From positions 1 through 64,000 of the forward strand of contig JAJFKX010000036.1 of NCBI GenBank assembly GCA_021772985.1: a stretch of DNA of 64,000 bases. Direction: 5' to 3'. The notes under the pieces were generated by a model that did not search any database, was not told where the DNA came from, and saw only the letters and a list, made by a program, of their open reading frames with translations. Source of the stretch: Gammaproteobacteria bacterium. Lineage in GTDB: Bacteria; Pseudomonadota; Gammaproteobacteria; Xanthomonadales; Wenzhouxiangellaceae. Made by a program: the position numbers and the translations under genes. Positions 9,318-18,128 of the stretch are shown piece after piece; position 1 is the first letter of the stretch; each line of letters begins with the position of its first letter.

Positions 9318-9761
9318 ATGATTCATGAGGTATTTCCCTATTTGCATGTTTCTGATGCTGCAGCTGCAATAGCTTTTTACTGCAAGGTGTTTGGAGCCAG
9401 GGAAAAATTGGGTTTGAATGAGCCATCCGGACGCATTGGTCATGCCGAGCTGGATTTTGATGGTACGACTGTGATGTTGTCGGATGAATTTCCTGAATAT
9501 GGAATTAAAAGCGCAACCACCATTGGGTCGACCTCGGAAACCGTGCATTTGCATGTGGATAATGTCGATCAGGTTATCCAGGTTGCAGCAATTGCCGGTG
9601 CAAGTATTGAGACTGCCTGTCAGGACCAGTTTTATGGCGAGCGCTCCGGTGTTATCCGTGACCCGTTCGGACATCGCTGGAACATTGGACACAGTATTGA
9701 AGACGTTTCAGCAGAGGAAATGCAACGCCGGTACAGCAAAATGTTTGAAAATCCGGACTGA
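9318..9761 (+). CDS. VOC-family (glyoxalase/PhnB-like) protein
   Basis: A 147-residue soluble protein with the two beta-alpha-beta-beta-beta units of the vicinal-oxygen-chelate fold. It begins EVFPYLHVSDAAAAIAFYCKVFGA and ends RSGVIRDPFGHRWNIG, the hallmark DPFGH segment of the PhnB-like branch. Family members bind a metal and act on small molecules or give antibiotic tolerance; the substrate here cannot be told. It converges on the cytochrome gene, with a symmetrical hairpin between the two. Confidence 0.9.
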   Translation: MIHEVFPYLHVSDAAAAIAFYCKVFGAREKLGLNEPSGRIGHAELDFDGTTVMLSDEFPEYGIKSATTIGSTSETVHLHVDNVDQVIQVAAIAGASIETACQDQFYGERSGVIRDPFGHRWNIGHSIEDVSAEEMQRRYSKMFENPD

Positions 9762-9804
9762 CAGTTGACCTGGTCAGCGCTTATGCACGGCACATCGATA
9801 AAGG

Positions 9805-9829
9805 TTCAGCGGGGTAAAACCCCGCTGAA
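9805..9829. terminator. Hairpin between convergent genes
   Basis: A perfect 10-bp stem, TTCAGCGGGG (9805-9814) with CCCCGCTGAA (9820-9829), around a 5-base loop. It sits between two convergent genes, 10 bases from the stop codon of the cytochrome gene. It lacks a long T run, so it may stop transcription from both sides weakly or protect mRNA ends. Confidence 0.65.
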
Positions 9830-9839
9830 TTAAACATTA

Positions 9840-12422
9840 CTATGAACAACGTCCCTTGGTTAAAACACCATCACAGTTTTCAACAATGCCATGATAGCCA
9901 TTCAAATTTAATGCAGCAGCCATCCGGGTGGTTGCATCTTTTTTCAGGCATTGAGCCGTCAGGGTATTGTTATTGATATCAATCTGGTCGCAGGTCAGAG
10001 AGAACGAGCCCAGTGGCGGATTGCAAAGCAGTTTGCCGTTGATATTGGCAATGTCACCACTACATAAATGCGCATTATCCAGGCTGGTATGGTTACCGGC
10101 GCCGGTAAATGATGGGCAGCGGGCCTGTAGTTGGGTGCTGTCCATGTTCAATGCATAACAACTTTGCTGGTAACTGCCACGCGGAGGTGTGCTCAGGTCA
10201 TCCTGCCCAATGGGGACAATTTCTTCAGAGCCGTCAGTCCAGGCAAAACTGAAGTCCAAGGCTGCGCCTGCATGACATTGCATGCAACCTGCACTGCTGA
10301 ATTCAGTCACGCTGTTGTCTCCGTTTTCCTTGAAAGCAACCTGGAAAGTTTCCATGGTGGTGTTGCGCAAGCGTAAACCTTCAGGTTTTAAGTGATAGCA
10401 GTCGGTGGTGCGTTGCTGGTCGCATTGATGCATGTTGATAGTGGTATCCCCAGGTGTGCCCCGTCCGGCAAACGGCCATTGGGTATTGACCAGTTCAAAA
10501 TATTGAAATACAGAGCCGGCGGTATTCAGCTTTTGTTGATATTGCGCATTCAAGGCTGAGGCGGTGGCTGGATCAATCCGGGTAACCTGGTTTGGTGTGA
10601 ATTGCGCGTCTTGTTGTGTCGGAGTATTTTGCGCTTCTCCAGCCTCGCCTGGATGGCTGTTAGCAATCAATTGCAAATTGGTGCAGGCATCAGAATTTTC
10701 CCGATACCATTGACTTTGCTTATTGGGAATAACGCCAGGTCGTTGCACCCGGCAATCGGCCGCTGATGGTTTGCGTTTGGCCGTCTCAGGATTGAAAAAA
10801 CTATATGGTGTTTGGCCGTTGTTAGCCGGTTTTATCGGTTGTCCAACTGTCGGCGCATTGTCCACATGCTCAAAAGTAGACCAGACCCATTGCGGTGCCC
10901 AGAAAGACTTATGCCCGATGTGTAAGCCGACCAGACCAACCTGTACCGGCTTGCAGCTGCCCTCGGTTCCGTCGCTACCTGGGGTGAACTTCAATGCATC
11001 CCGAACATAATATTTAGCGGGGTCATCCTGCTTGGTGCAACTGGCATCAAAGCACATCTGACGCCAGGATGCTTTGATTTCGATGGCACCTTCAACCCCT
11101 CGGACATTATCTGGGAAATGCAGCGGTGGAGCAGTCCAGCTAAGCTGTTTTAACGGACCACCAACATCATATTTGCCGGTATCGGCATAATTATTGTCTT
11201 TGAAAAACTCATATTCATCGCGGTTTACGCGGACTTCGAACAGTGTGAGGTTTTCGTTTTGATCGACCAGAATATTGAACTGATTGCCAAATGCCTGATG
11301 GGTTTCATTAAGTATCTGGCTGTTGCGTTGTTTGGCAAGCATGCGCATCACCTTGTCGCCCGGCAATTGATTACATACCGGGTCGAAATGCTCCGGGGTG
11401 TTCCAGTCCAGATTGGTTAATGTCCAGCTTGGATTGTCCGGTTGGAAGATTTCAAAGATTTCCCGGTAAGATTCCCACACCCGCTCGCCTGGATCGCTGA
11501 TTTTCTTGGATTTATCCGGTTTGCCCCGCTGGTCTGGTTGGGCCGGCCAGTTAAGTGCTAAAAAGCTGCGCCAGGAAAGGCAGTCGAACATCATTTGGGT
11601 TTTTTCCGGGCCAAACTGTTGTTTGGCTTTTGCTGGATTCAAGGCAACATCGCCTGGAACTGTGGGGTCAATAGGCAGGCCTTCACAGAATTTGACCACA
11701 TTGGTAGTCGCCGCCTGTTCTGACGGCACACTTGAAGTTGCCGGCTGCATAGCCTTGAGCTGATCAAATAATACCCAGGAGTAATCAGCCTTTTGTACCG
11801 GTCCGTGGCAATCCAGGCAAAAAGCCTGTGCTTTTCCGACAGCCGGTACCTGATTGAATTGCAGGAACTTGTCAAAGCGATACAGATACCAGAACCATTC
11901 GCCACCGGCGCATGGTCCGCTGCCGCCAAAGTCCGCATGGCAATAGCCATCGAGTTTCCACATAACGGTAAGCCAGGGTTGCTGGTTGGGATCTTGTGAC
12001 GTCAGGGTAAAGTTTTGTTTGACGATCAACGAGCCATTGGGGAAATCCACCGTACCAACGGAAGGCCCCTGTTGCTGCACATTATCCAGGTAGTTTTTAG
12101 CAGTGTCATTAACATGGATGGTTAAAAACGCACCATGCATGGGGGTTTGGAAATTGTTGTGTAGTGCAGCCACCTTGGGAAACAACGGCCAGTCCTGGAA
12201 TCGGAACTGGTTATTAATGTTTGTGGTCAGGTAATCGTTGATCTGGTTGGCGCAGAACATTGGGTCACGTTGGCAGCGTGGCACACATAATTCCGGATAA
12301 GTGCTACAACCTTGTACCCAATCTGCCGGGTTGTCTGCGGGTTGCGCATGGCTGCTGGTATTGGCCAATGCGAGAGTAAACAGCATTGAAATGGCCAAAA
12401 ACATGTCACGATAAGACTTCAT
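9840..12422 (-). CDS. Large secreted di-haem cytochrome-like protein
   Basis: An 860-residue protein with a clear signal peptide (cleavage near SSHA-QP, residue 26). Two haem-attachment motifs are visible: CLDCH at residues 202-206 and CMQCH at 713-717. Between them is a long region with many cysteines, tryptophans and polar residues and no membrane segment. It is therefore a periplasmic or extracellular c-type cytochrome with two haems far apart. Family-level function is unknown; an electron-transfer or oxidase role is inference. The start has a strong GGAGGG site, and a GGGAACC/GGTTCCC hairpin lies just upstream in the leader (12443-12471). Confidence 0.82.
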   Translation of the reverse strand: MKSYRDMFLAISMLFTLALANTSSHAQPADNPADWVQGCSTYPELCVPRCQRDPMFCANQINDYLTTNINNQFRFQDWPLFPKVAALHNNFQTPMHGAFLTIHVNDTAKNYLDNVQQQGPSVGTVDFPNGSLIVKQNFTLTSQDPNQQPWLTVMWKLDGYCHADFGGSGPCAGGEWFWYLYRFDKFLQFNQVPAVGKAQAFCLDCHGPVQKADYSWVLFDQLKAMQPATSSVPSEQAATTNVVKFCEGLPIDPTVPGDVALNPAKAKQQFGPEKTQMMFDCLSWRSFLALNWPAQPDQRGKPDKSKKISDPGERVWESYREIFEIFQPDNPSWTLTNLDWNTPEHFDPVCNQLPGDKVMRMLAKQRNSQILNETHQAFGNQFNILVDQNENLTLFEVRVNRDEYEFFKDNNYADTGKYDVGGPLKQLSWTAPPLHFPDNVRGVEGAIEIKASWRQMCFDASCTKQDDPAKYYVRDALKFTPGSDGTEGSCKPVQVGLVGLHIGHKSFWAPQWVWSTFEHVDNAPTVGQPIKPANNGQTPYSFFNPETAKRKPSAADCRVQRPGVIPNKQSQWYRENSDACTNLQLIANSHPGEAGEAQNTPTQQDAQFTPNQVTRIDPATASALNAQYQQKLNTAGSVFQYFELVNTQWPFAGRGTPGDTTINMHQCDQQRTTDCYHLKPEGLRLRNTTMETFQVAFKENGDNSVTEFSSAGCMQCHAGAALDFSFAWTDGSEEIVPIGQDDLSTPPRGSYQQSCYALNMDSTQLQARCPSFTGAGNHTSLDNAHLCSGDIANINGKLLCNPPLGSFSLTCDQIDINNNTLTAQCLKKDATTRMAAALNLNGYHGIVENCDGVLTKGRCS

Positions 12423-12623
12423 TTTAGGTCCCTCCTTTTAATAGGGAACCTTTGTTTGCCCTGGGTTCCCTGATGTTAGCCTCCGGCCAAAACAGCCAGA
12501 AGCAATTGTATTATAAGCCAGAGGGAAGACAATCTTGTAATGCGCAACAGGCAAGCCTGGAGTATTGATCGGCAGTAAAAATTTCGGTTGGCGTAAACAG
12601 TGCTCGATTGAGTCAGAAGTTGT

Positions 12624-13103
12624 TCAAAGTAAAAAGTAACTGGTTGCGCCAATAACTGAAGCAGCCAATGCCAGCCAAAACAGAATCCGGACAGATTTAC
12701 TGTGAGCGGCAGCTTCAAAATAAAATGCGACTTCTCCAAAGCGAATGCGATCGCCGTGATTTAATGATTGCTGGGTAATTTTCCTGCCATTAACAAATGT
12801 TCCGTTACTGGATAATAGATTGATGACACGCCAGGTATTGTTTTCGCTGACAATGCGGGCATGTACCGCCGACACGGTTGGCTCATCCAGGACTACGTCA
12901 TTGTCTTTATTGCGACCAATGGTGGTACGCCCGGAGTGCAAAGCAAACTCCTGGCCTTTGTGCGGGTCGGTCACCCGGATAAGCTTGGCACCCGTTTTGG
13001 ATAACTGGACCGCGGATTTTTCAGCTTCCGGAATAGGTACATCCTGAAGTCTGAAAATACGGGTTCCCTGGGGTCCATCCTGGTTTGGGTTACGCTGGTT
13101 CAT
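12624..13103 (-). CDS. FHA-domain membrane protein
   Basis: The start chosen is the ATG at 13103, preceded by AAAGGA; an in-frame GTG lies six codons earlier. The 159-residue product holds a forkhead-associated domain at about residues 45-130, with the classic pThr-binding pieces TTIGRNKDNDVVLD, SAVHARI and LSSNGTFVNG, then a single C-terminal membrane helix. FHA domains bind phosphothreonine peptides. The gene follows the PP2C phosphatase on the same strand by 151 bases, so the two probably form a phosphoprotein signalling pair. No Ser/Thr kinase is in the window. Confidence 0.92.
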   Translation of the reverse strand: MNQRNPNQDGPQGTRIFRLQDVPIPEAEKSAVQLSKTGAKLIRVTDPHKGQEFALHSGRTTIGRNKDNDVVLDEPTVSAVHARIVSENNTWRVINLLSSNGTFVNGRKITQQSLNHGDRIRFGEVAFYFEAAAHSKSVRILFWLALAASVIGATSYFLL

Positions 13104-13254
13104 CTTCCTTTGCTCTGTCACTAAGCATCAGCCTCGGCACTAAGATACAACAAAACTCACCGATCATAGGCATTAGCTCGTCATACTATAGTCAAACTTA
13201 CGCTGATCATCGTGAAAGCATATCAGCTCCTGGGGCTGGTTTCGCTACAACTTG

Positions 13255-14067
13255 TTAAATGAAAGCAAGCCACAGCAGAGCGGCTGTAATAAGCACACCG
13301 GCACTGATCAGCCAATTGGCTGAAAGACTATCTTCCCCAGGTTTTTTTGGGGCTCTGTTGCCGGCTTTGATAACTATGGTGGTGATATTGTCTCGGCCGC
13401 CATTACGCAGTGCTGCGTTAATCAGTTGGTCACAGATTTCCTGTGGTTTACAGGTGCTCGCAAGGATCTCTGCGATCTGGTTGTCATCAACTTCATCGGT
13501 CAGGCCATCACTGCACAACAGCAATAACTCACCCTGGTATAGTTTGCCATCGGAGGTGCTGACAGTTGGGCGCATGTCATTACTGACACCAATTGCCTGG
13601 ATCAGGCTTTTACGCTCTGGATGGTTGTATGCCGTATCAGCATCAACTGCATCATTATCCAGCAGCGATTCCAAATAGGAATGATCACGGGTAATTCGCT
13701 GGAAATTCTGTTTGCTCCAATGATAGCAACGGCTATCACCCACCCAAGCGATTTGATAATGGTTGTGACGCAGGTGCGCTGCCACCACTGTGGTTCCCAT
13801 GCCTCGCAGAAACGGGTCGTTATTAATGGCTTCAAGCACGGTAGGGTGCGCATCGGCCACGGCTTCATGCAGCAGTGAGCCACTGCTGAAGCTGCTTACT
13901 ACAGCATTAATTGCCAGCTGGCTGGCGACCTCACCTGCTGCATGCCCACCCATGCCATCAGCTATAACCCAAAGCCCTAATTCATCTTCACAGGCATATT
14001 GATCCTCATTGTGGGTGCTCAACAAGCCAGTATGTGTGGCGCAGGCAATGATGGGTTTATTCCGCAT
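13255..14067 (-). CDS. PP2C-family protein Ser/Thr phosphatase, membrane-anchored
   Basis: A 270-residue enzyme with all the metal-binding PP2C motifs: NEDQ near residue 20, VIADGMGGHAAGE (about 33-45), VGDSRCY, LLLCSDGLTDEV and GRDNITTIVI. It removes phosphate from Ser/Thr residues using two Mn or Mg ions. A hydrophobic tail (WLISAGVLITAALLWLAF) anchors it in the membrane, like the downstream FHA protein. In other genomes such pairs work with a Hanks-type kinase, often near type VI secretion genes; none is present here, so the partner kinase must be elsewhere. Confidence 0.93.
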   Translation of the reverse strand: MRNKPIIACATHTGLLSTHNEDQYACEDELGLWVIADGMGGHAAGEVASQLAINAVVSSFSSGSLLHEAVADAHPTVLEAINNDPFLRGMGTTVVAAHLRHNHYQIAWVGDSRCYHWSKQNFQRITRDHSYLESLLDNDAVDADTAYNHPERKSLIQAIGVSNDMRPTVSTSDGKLYQGELLLLCSDGLTDEVDDNQIAEILASTCKPQEICDQLINAALRNGGRDNITTIVIKAGNRAPKKPGEDSLSANWLISAGVLITAALLWLAFI

Positions 14068-14308
14068 TACTTATTACTATCCAATGCTGGTAAGAGAATG
14101 GTATGTGCCCAAAACAAAGGCTTAGTATAATTCAGTAGCTGTATACAAAAAATATACAGCCACATAGCGGTGTATTGGTATACAGATGATAATCTACCGA
14201 TTGATGATCAGTGTGGGCAACATCAAGAAGACTTATGGCTGAAAACAGGCAGGGGATTTTAGAAATAGTTGATGACCCCATCGTATATCATCAACACGCT
14301 TAACGGAT

Positions 14309-14968
14309 ATGAAAAAACTGGTTGATTTAAGTCACTCGATTGCAGACGGAATGATTACCTATCCAGGAATTCCTGCGCCGGTGATTAGTGATTTGTTAAG
14401 CCGTGAGGCATCTCATTCGCATTACGCTGATGGGGTTGATTTTTGCATCAACCAGATTCAATTGCCGGCCAATTCGGGGACTTATCTGGATACTCCGTAT
14501 CACCGTTATGAACACGGAATGGACTTGGCAGAAATGCCACTGAGTAAACTGGCTGATCTTGATACTGTGGTTTGCCGGGTACCGAATACCTGCCGTATTG
14601 TTGACCAATCAGCATTTGCAGGCTTGGATGTCAGTGGCAAAGCTGTGCTGGTGCATACCGGTTGGGCACAGCATTGGGGCAGTGATCAATATTTTGTTGA
14701 ACATCCTTACCTGACGTGTGCTGCAGCTGAATACTTGTGTCAGCAAGGGGTGGTGCTGGTTGGTATCGATTCCTTGAATATTGATGATACCAATGACCCA
14801 CAACGACCGGTACACTCTATCTTGTTGGCGGCTGATATCCCTATAATCGAGCATATGTGCAATTTGGAAAACCTGCCGGACGCTGGTTTCAGGTTGCACG
14901 CGGTTCCGGTCAAAATTCGTAAATTTGGTACATTTCCAGTGCGGGCATACGCAGTGGTTGGTGATTAA
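14309..14968 (+). CDS. Cyclase-family (kynurenine-formamidase-like) protein with altered metal motif
   Basis: A 219-residue protein that aligns with the cyclase/KynB amidohydrolase family: LVDLSHSIADGMITYPG at the start, a central metal-site region near residues 53-66 and VRAYAVV at the end. The family motif His-x-Gly-Thr-His-x-Asp-x-Pro-x-His reads here NSGTYLDTPYH, so both first histidines are replaced by Asn and Tyr. Similar NTGTYLD forms exist in other bacteria, so this is a natural subgroup, perhaps with a different metal site or reaction. Substrate unknown. Transcribed divergently from the PP2C gene. Confidence 0.85.
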   Translation: MKKLVDLSHSIADGMITYPGIPAPVISDLLSREASHSHYADGVDFCINQIQLPANSGTYLDTPYHRYEHGMDLAEMPLSKLADLDTVVCRVPNTCRIVDQSAFAGLDVSGKAVLVHTGWAQHWGSDQYFVEHPYLTCAAAEYLCQQGVVLVGIDSLNIDDTNDPQRPVHSILLAADIPIIEHMCNLENLPDAGFRLHAVPVKIRKFGTFPVRAYAVVGD

Positions 14969-15003
14969 ACTGGTTGGCTAATGATTGATAAACAGGTGAG
15001 AGA

Positions 15004-15234
15004 ATGCTGGAACTGAGACCCAATTGCGAAACTTGTGATAAAGATTTACCACCGGATTCACCAGCAGCAATGATCTGTACATTCGAGTGCACCTTTTGCC
15101 GGGATTGTTGCGAGCAACGGTTCAAACATGTTTGTCCTAACTGCGGTGGTAATCTGGTACAACGACCCATTCGGCCGCAGCAGCTGTTGGAAAAGTACCC
15201 GGCATCAACTAAACGCATCCATAAACCACATTAA
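15004..15234 (+). CDS. DUF1272 small zinc-ribbon protein
   Basis: A 76-residue protein rich in cysteine: pairs CETCD, CTFECTFCRDCC and CPNC give eight or more metal ligands, and the order matches the DUF1272 family. It follows the cyclase-like gene by 35 bases, in the same direction, and may be co-transcribed. Function unknown; zinc binding is likely from the sequence. Confidence 0.92.
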   Translation: MLELRPNCETCDKDLPPDSPAAMICTFECTFCRDCCEQRFKHVCPNCGGNLVQRPIRPQQLLEKYPASTKRIHKPH

Positions 15235-15435
15235 GGCAATGGGTGATAATCGCTAGTAAATTTGTTTAGCGTAAACCAGCTAGAGCCGATTTCCTACAAG
15301 AATGAGCGTCAGCTTCTCAAGCTGAAACCTCCCTTGCCATGCTATAAATTGTTTCTGGGTAATAGGTGTTGGCAAAACACTGTGTTACCTGAATAGAGCA
15401 AACAATAAAAATAATAAGACAGTGGAAAGTAGCGA

Positions 15436-15837
15436 ATGCAAGTTGTTAATTCAATTGAAATGTTGAATGATTTAAGGCGTCGATGGGCAGTCATGGCTTC
15501 GGTCAGAAATACGCCTGAATACGTATTGGATCTTCAGGAACTGACAGGTCAGGAAAACGAAGCGTTGAGTCGGCAGATCAATCAGCTTAAAAATGTTTGT
15601 GGCTGCCTGGTTGCCTGGTTGTGCCTGATGGTCAGTTGTTTATTACTGGCAGGCCACTACCTGTTTAGCGAAAGCCGGTCGCCGGAATTGAATATCCAGA
15701 TATTGATTTTCTATCCAGCAATTATGCTTAGCGCAACCCTGGTTGGCAAAGCGCTGACAGTTGCCTGGGCCAGGCTAAGGCTACTGTGGCTGGCAGATAG
15801 AATTATCCGTCAATGGCAGTATCCGGTAGTGCAATGA
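15436..15837 (+). CDS. Small membrane protein of unknown function
   Basis: A 133-residue protein with a soluble, helical N-terminus (about 55 residues, with LQELTGQENEALSRQINQL suggesting a coiled coil) and two membrane helices (about residues 57-76 and 92-110). No family was recognised. Its stop codon overlaps the ATG of the next gene, which also has a helical N-terminus and one membrane segment, so the two products probably act together. Confidence 0.65.
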   Translation: MQVVNSIEMLNDLRRRWAVMASVRNTPEYVLDLQELTGQENEALSRQINQLKNVCGCLVAWLCLMVSCLLLAGHYLFSESRSPELNIQILIFYPAIMLSATLVGKALTVAWARLRLLWLADRIIRQWQYPVVQ

Positions 15838-16001
15838 TTGACCTGAGCACACAACAACAGGCGCTCAGCGAGCAAGGCGCCAAAGCCAGGCTGAGAGCCA
15901 GGCATGCCTGGCTGGTGTTTAACCTGATGGTGGGTTGTGGGGTATTAATCAGCGCAGCAGCCATCGGATATCTGGTGTATATCAATCTTCCCCACGGCTG
16001 A
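15834..16001 (+). CDS. Small single-pass membrane protein, translationally coupled
   Basis: The ATG at 15834 overlaps the TGA of the preceding gene (ATGA), which decides the start over an in-frame ATG seven codons earlier. The 55-residue product has a charged helical N-terminus and one membrane helix (VFNLMVGCGVLISAAAIGYLVYI). The partner upstream has a similar layout. Unknown function. Confidence 0.6.
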   Translation: MIDLSTQQQALSEQGAKARLRARHAWLVFNLMVGCGVLISAAAIGYLVYINLPHG

Positions 16002-16156
16002 ATCAGAGCTTGCTTAACGTATTTTAGCCTTGACCCTGATTCAGGGCTTGGCTATGGTCAACGGCGGTTATGCAGCTGGGGCCGGATTGATCATTTGGCA
16101 GCTGCATTTACCAGCCGGCAGTGATTACCAGGCAGCTGCAAGTTATCGGGAAAATA

Positions 16157-17227
16157 ATGCATAAATACTATTGTTCAATTGCTCTGCTGTTGGCGGGGAT
16201 ATTCGTGGCGACAGGTTCCTTGGCTGAAGACGCTGCAAAATTTGATGCTGACAACTTTGTGACGCTGGCTTTGGAATGTGTGCACAAGCAATACCCCAAC
16301 AAAATTGCACATGTTTTAAACGACGACGCTGATGCACAAACACCAAAGCAGTTATATCCGGCGTTTTACGGTTGCTATGACTGGCATTCGGCAGTGCATG
16401 GGCATTGGCAATTGGCTCGCTATCTGCGTTTAAACCCGGAAGGCACGCATGCTCACTCTGCAAAGACTGCACTGGAACTCTCAATTACTGCAGCGAATAT
16501 AGCCGCAGAAGTTAACTATTTCGAGGCCGAAGGCCGCAGCGGTTTTGAACGGCCTTATGGCCTTGCCTGGCTGATGCAACTGCACGCAGAACTGCTGGAG
16601 ATAGACAGCCCGATGGCGTCAATAATGGTGCCGCTGGTGATGAAAGTCCGTGGGCAACTGAGTGAGTGGCTGCCCAAGCTCAATTATCCGATCAGAATCG
16701 GTGAGCATTTTCAGACGGCATTTGCGTTTGGTTTGATGCTGGATTGGGCGCGCACTGTCAATGACCACGAGTTTGAACAATTACTGGTTCAGCGCAGCCG
16801 GGCACTGTACGGCAATGACCTTGATTGTCCGTTGAATTATGAACCTTCCGGGCACGATTTCCTTTCTCCTTGCCTGGGTGAGGCGGATCTGATGCGGCGG
16901 GTGTTACCTGCTGATGAATATGCCGTGTGGTTGAAAACATTTCTACCGGGATTAGGTAAAAGCAACTGGCTGCCGATTGCCCAGGTCACGGATCGATCCG
17001 ACGGCAAACTGGCGCACCTGGATGGGCTGAATCTCTCGCGTGCCTGGATGCTGGAAGGCATGGTTTCGGGGCTGCCGGAATCAGATGCTCGTCACAATCA
17101 GTTAAAGGCCTCTGCTCAGACCCACAAGCAAGCGGGACTGGAGGGTATAACCAGTGGTCATTATGAAGGCCAACATTGGTTGGGCAGCTTTGCCATGTAT
17201 CTGGAAACACAGCGCGGTATCCGCTGA
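16157..17227 (+). CDS. DUF2891 secreted protein
   Basis: The ATG at 16157 follows GGGAA and begins a normal signal peptide ending near SLA-ED; a GTG twelve codons earlier would not. The 356-residue protein matches DUF2891: FYGCYDWHSAVHGHW near residue 75, then alpha-helical repeats typical of an alpha/alpha-toroid, and FLSPCLGEADLM around residue 245. Family function is unknown; the fold and secretion suggest a carbohydrate-related role, which is inference. A MITE-like element begins seven bases after the stop codon. Confidence 0.88.
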   Translation: MHKYYCSIALLLAGIFVATGSLAEDAAKFDADNFVTLALECVHKQYPNKIAHVLNDDADAQTPKQLYPAFYGCYDWHSAVHGHWQLARYLRLNPEGTHAHSAKTALELSITAANIAAEVNYFEAEGRSGFERPYGLAWLMQLHAELLEIDSPMASIMVPLVMKVRGQLSEWLPKLNYPIRIGEHFQTAFAFGLMLDWARTVNDHEFEQLLVQRSRALYGNDLDCPLNYEPSGHDFLSPCLGEADLMRRVLPADEYAVWLKTFLPGLGKSNWLPIAQVTDRSDGKLAHLDGLNLSRAWMLEGMVSGLPESDARHNQLKASAQTHKQAGLEGITSGHYEGQHWLGSFAMYLETQRGIR

Positions 17228-17233
17228 TTCAAA

Positions 17234-17482
17234 CTAGCCCGGATATTGCACGAGCACGGCGAACATTGTCATAGAATATTTTTAAAATCAAAAGCATAGG
17301 CCGATTCTGCTTGATTCGATTGCCGTCACACTTTGTGCCTGTTTGGTTTTATGCTGAAACTGGCGTCACATTTCGCATTATCCCCGGCACACCATAGCCA
17401 GCTATGGTTTAGCCGACGATAACACCAACTGTTTAGCCACTTTCACCCTAAAATCCAAACACTCGTGCAATATCCGGGCTAG
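17234..17482. mobile_element. 249-bp MITE-like element with 21-bp perfect inverted ends
   Basis: Bases 17234-17254 and 17462-17482 are exact inverted copies, beginning CTAGCCCGGATATTGCA. The 207 bases between contain no gene but do include an internal dyad near 17391 (ACCATAG ... CTATGGT). Size, perfect ends and lack of coding fit a miniature inverted-repeat transposable element moved by a transposase encoded elsewhere. Because both ends start with the palindrome CTAG, the exact border and target duplication cannot be settled. Confidence 0.8.
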
Positions 17483-17572
17483 GTTATTGATGTCCGAAAA
17501 TGGCCAGTGTTTAGCTGGCCACTGGCATATGCTGGGGTGATTAAATAGTCACATGAAACCCAGGAATAAAGC

Positions 17573-18052
17573 ATGCCAAGTCAATTTCAGATACAGGCAT
17601 TGCCGGCAACCAAGTTTGCTGCAATGTGGGATTTATCCATAGCCGAACTGGAACAACAAGCTGCCCGGCGCATTACAGTTGATAGCCGGACAGGCTATCC
17701 ATGCCGGATCAGCCTGCAGGACGCACCAGTAGGTGAGCAGGTTATCGCAATGCCCTATGTGCACCATGCCGTGAAATCATTTTACCGGGCATCAGGACCA
17801 ATTTATATTCGTCGGCAGGCAACAGAAAACAACCCGCCGCCTGGCGAAATACCTTCTTTTTTAGCATCGCGGCTGGTCTCCATCCGAGCCTATAATCAAG
17901 CTGCAATGTTGTGCAATGCTGATGTGGCTGCGGGTGACCAGTTGGATCTGGCCATTCCGCGTTTACTCGATGAAATCCAGGTCAGTTATCTGCATTTGCA
18001 CAATGCCCGTACCGGCTGTTATCTGTGCCAGGTGATCCGATTGAACAGCTAA
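17573..18052 (+). CDS. DUF1203 protein
   Basis: A 159-residue soluble protein matching DUF1203 throughout: FQIQALPATKFAAMWDLS at the start, GYPCRISLQDAPVGEQV near residue 42 and YRASGPIYIR near residue 70. The end is CYLCQV. The family is widespread and uncharacterised. It precedes the HMG-CoA-synthase-type gene by 76 bases on the same strand, so co-transcription is possible. Confidence 0.9.
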   Translation: MPSQFQIQALPATKFAAMWDLSIAELEQQAARRITVDSRTGYPCRISLQDAPVGEQVIAMPYVHHAVKSFYRASGPIYIRRQATENNPPPGEIPSFLASRLVSIRAYNQAAMLCNADVAAGDQLDLAIPRLLDEIQVSYLHLHNARTGCYLCQVIRLNS

Positions 18053-18128
18053 TCAAGACAGCACTTGAATTCGCAACGGAAAATCTGCAGTCTAGCCAGT
18101 CAAAGCAACAGAGATAAGAGCAGCAATA

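Noticed and set aside
9288-9692. A 134-codon frame antisense to the VOC gene
   Set aside because: The sense strand encodes a complete VOC protein; the antisense frame has no family features.
12443-12471. The GGGAACC hairpin as a fourth MITE end
   Set aside because: Only about eight bases of stem and no further similarity to the element at 31379; may be a leader hairpin.
12624-14067. Type VI secretion regulatory locus
   Set aside because: FHA and PP2C genes alone are not enough; no T6SS structural genes nearby.
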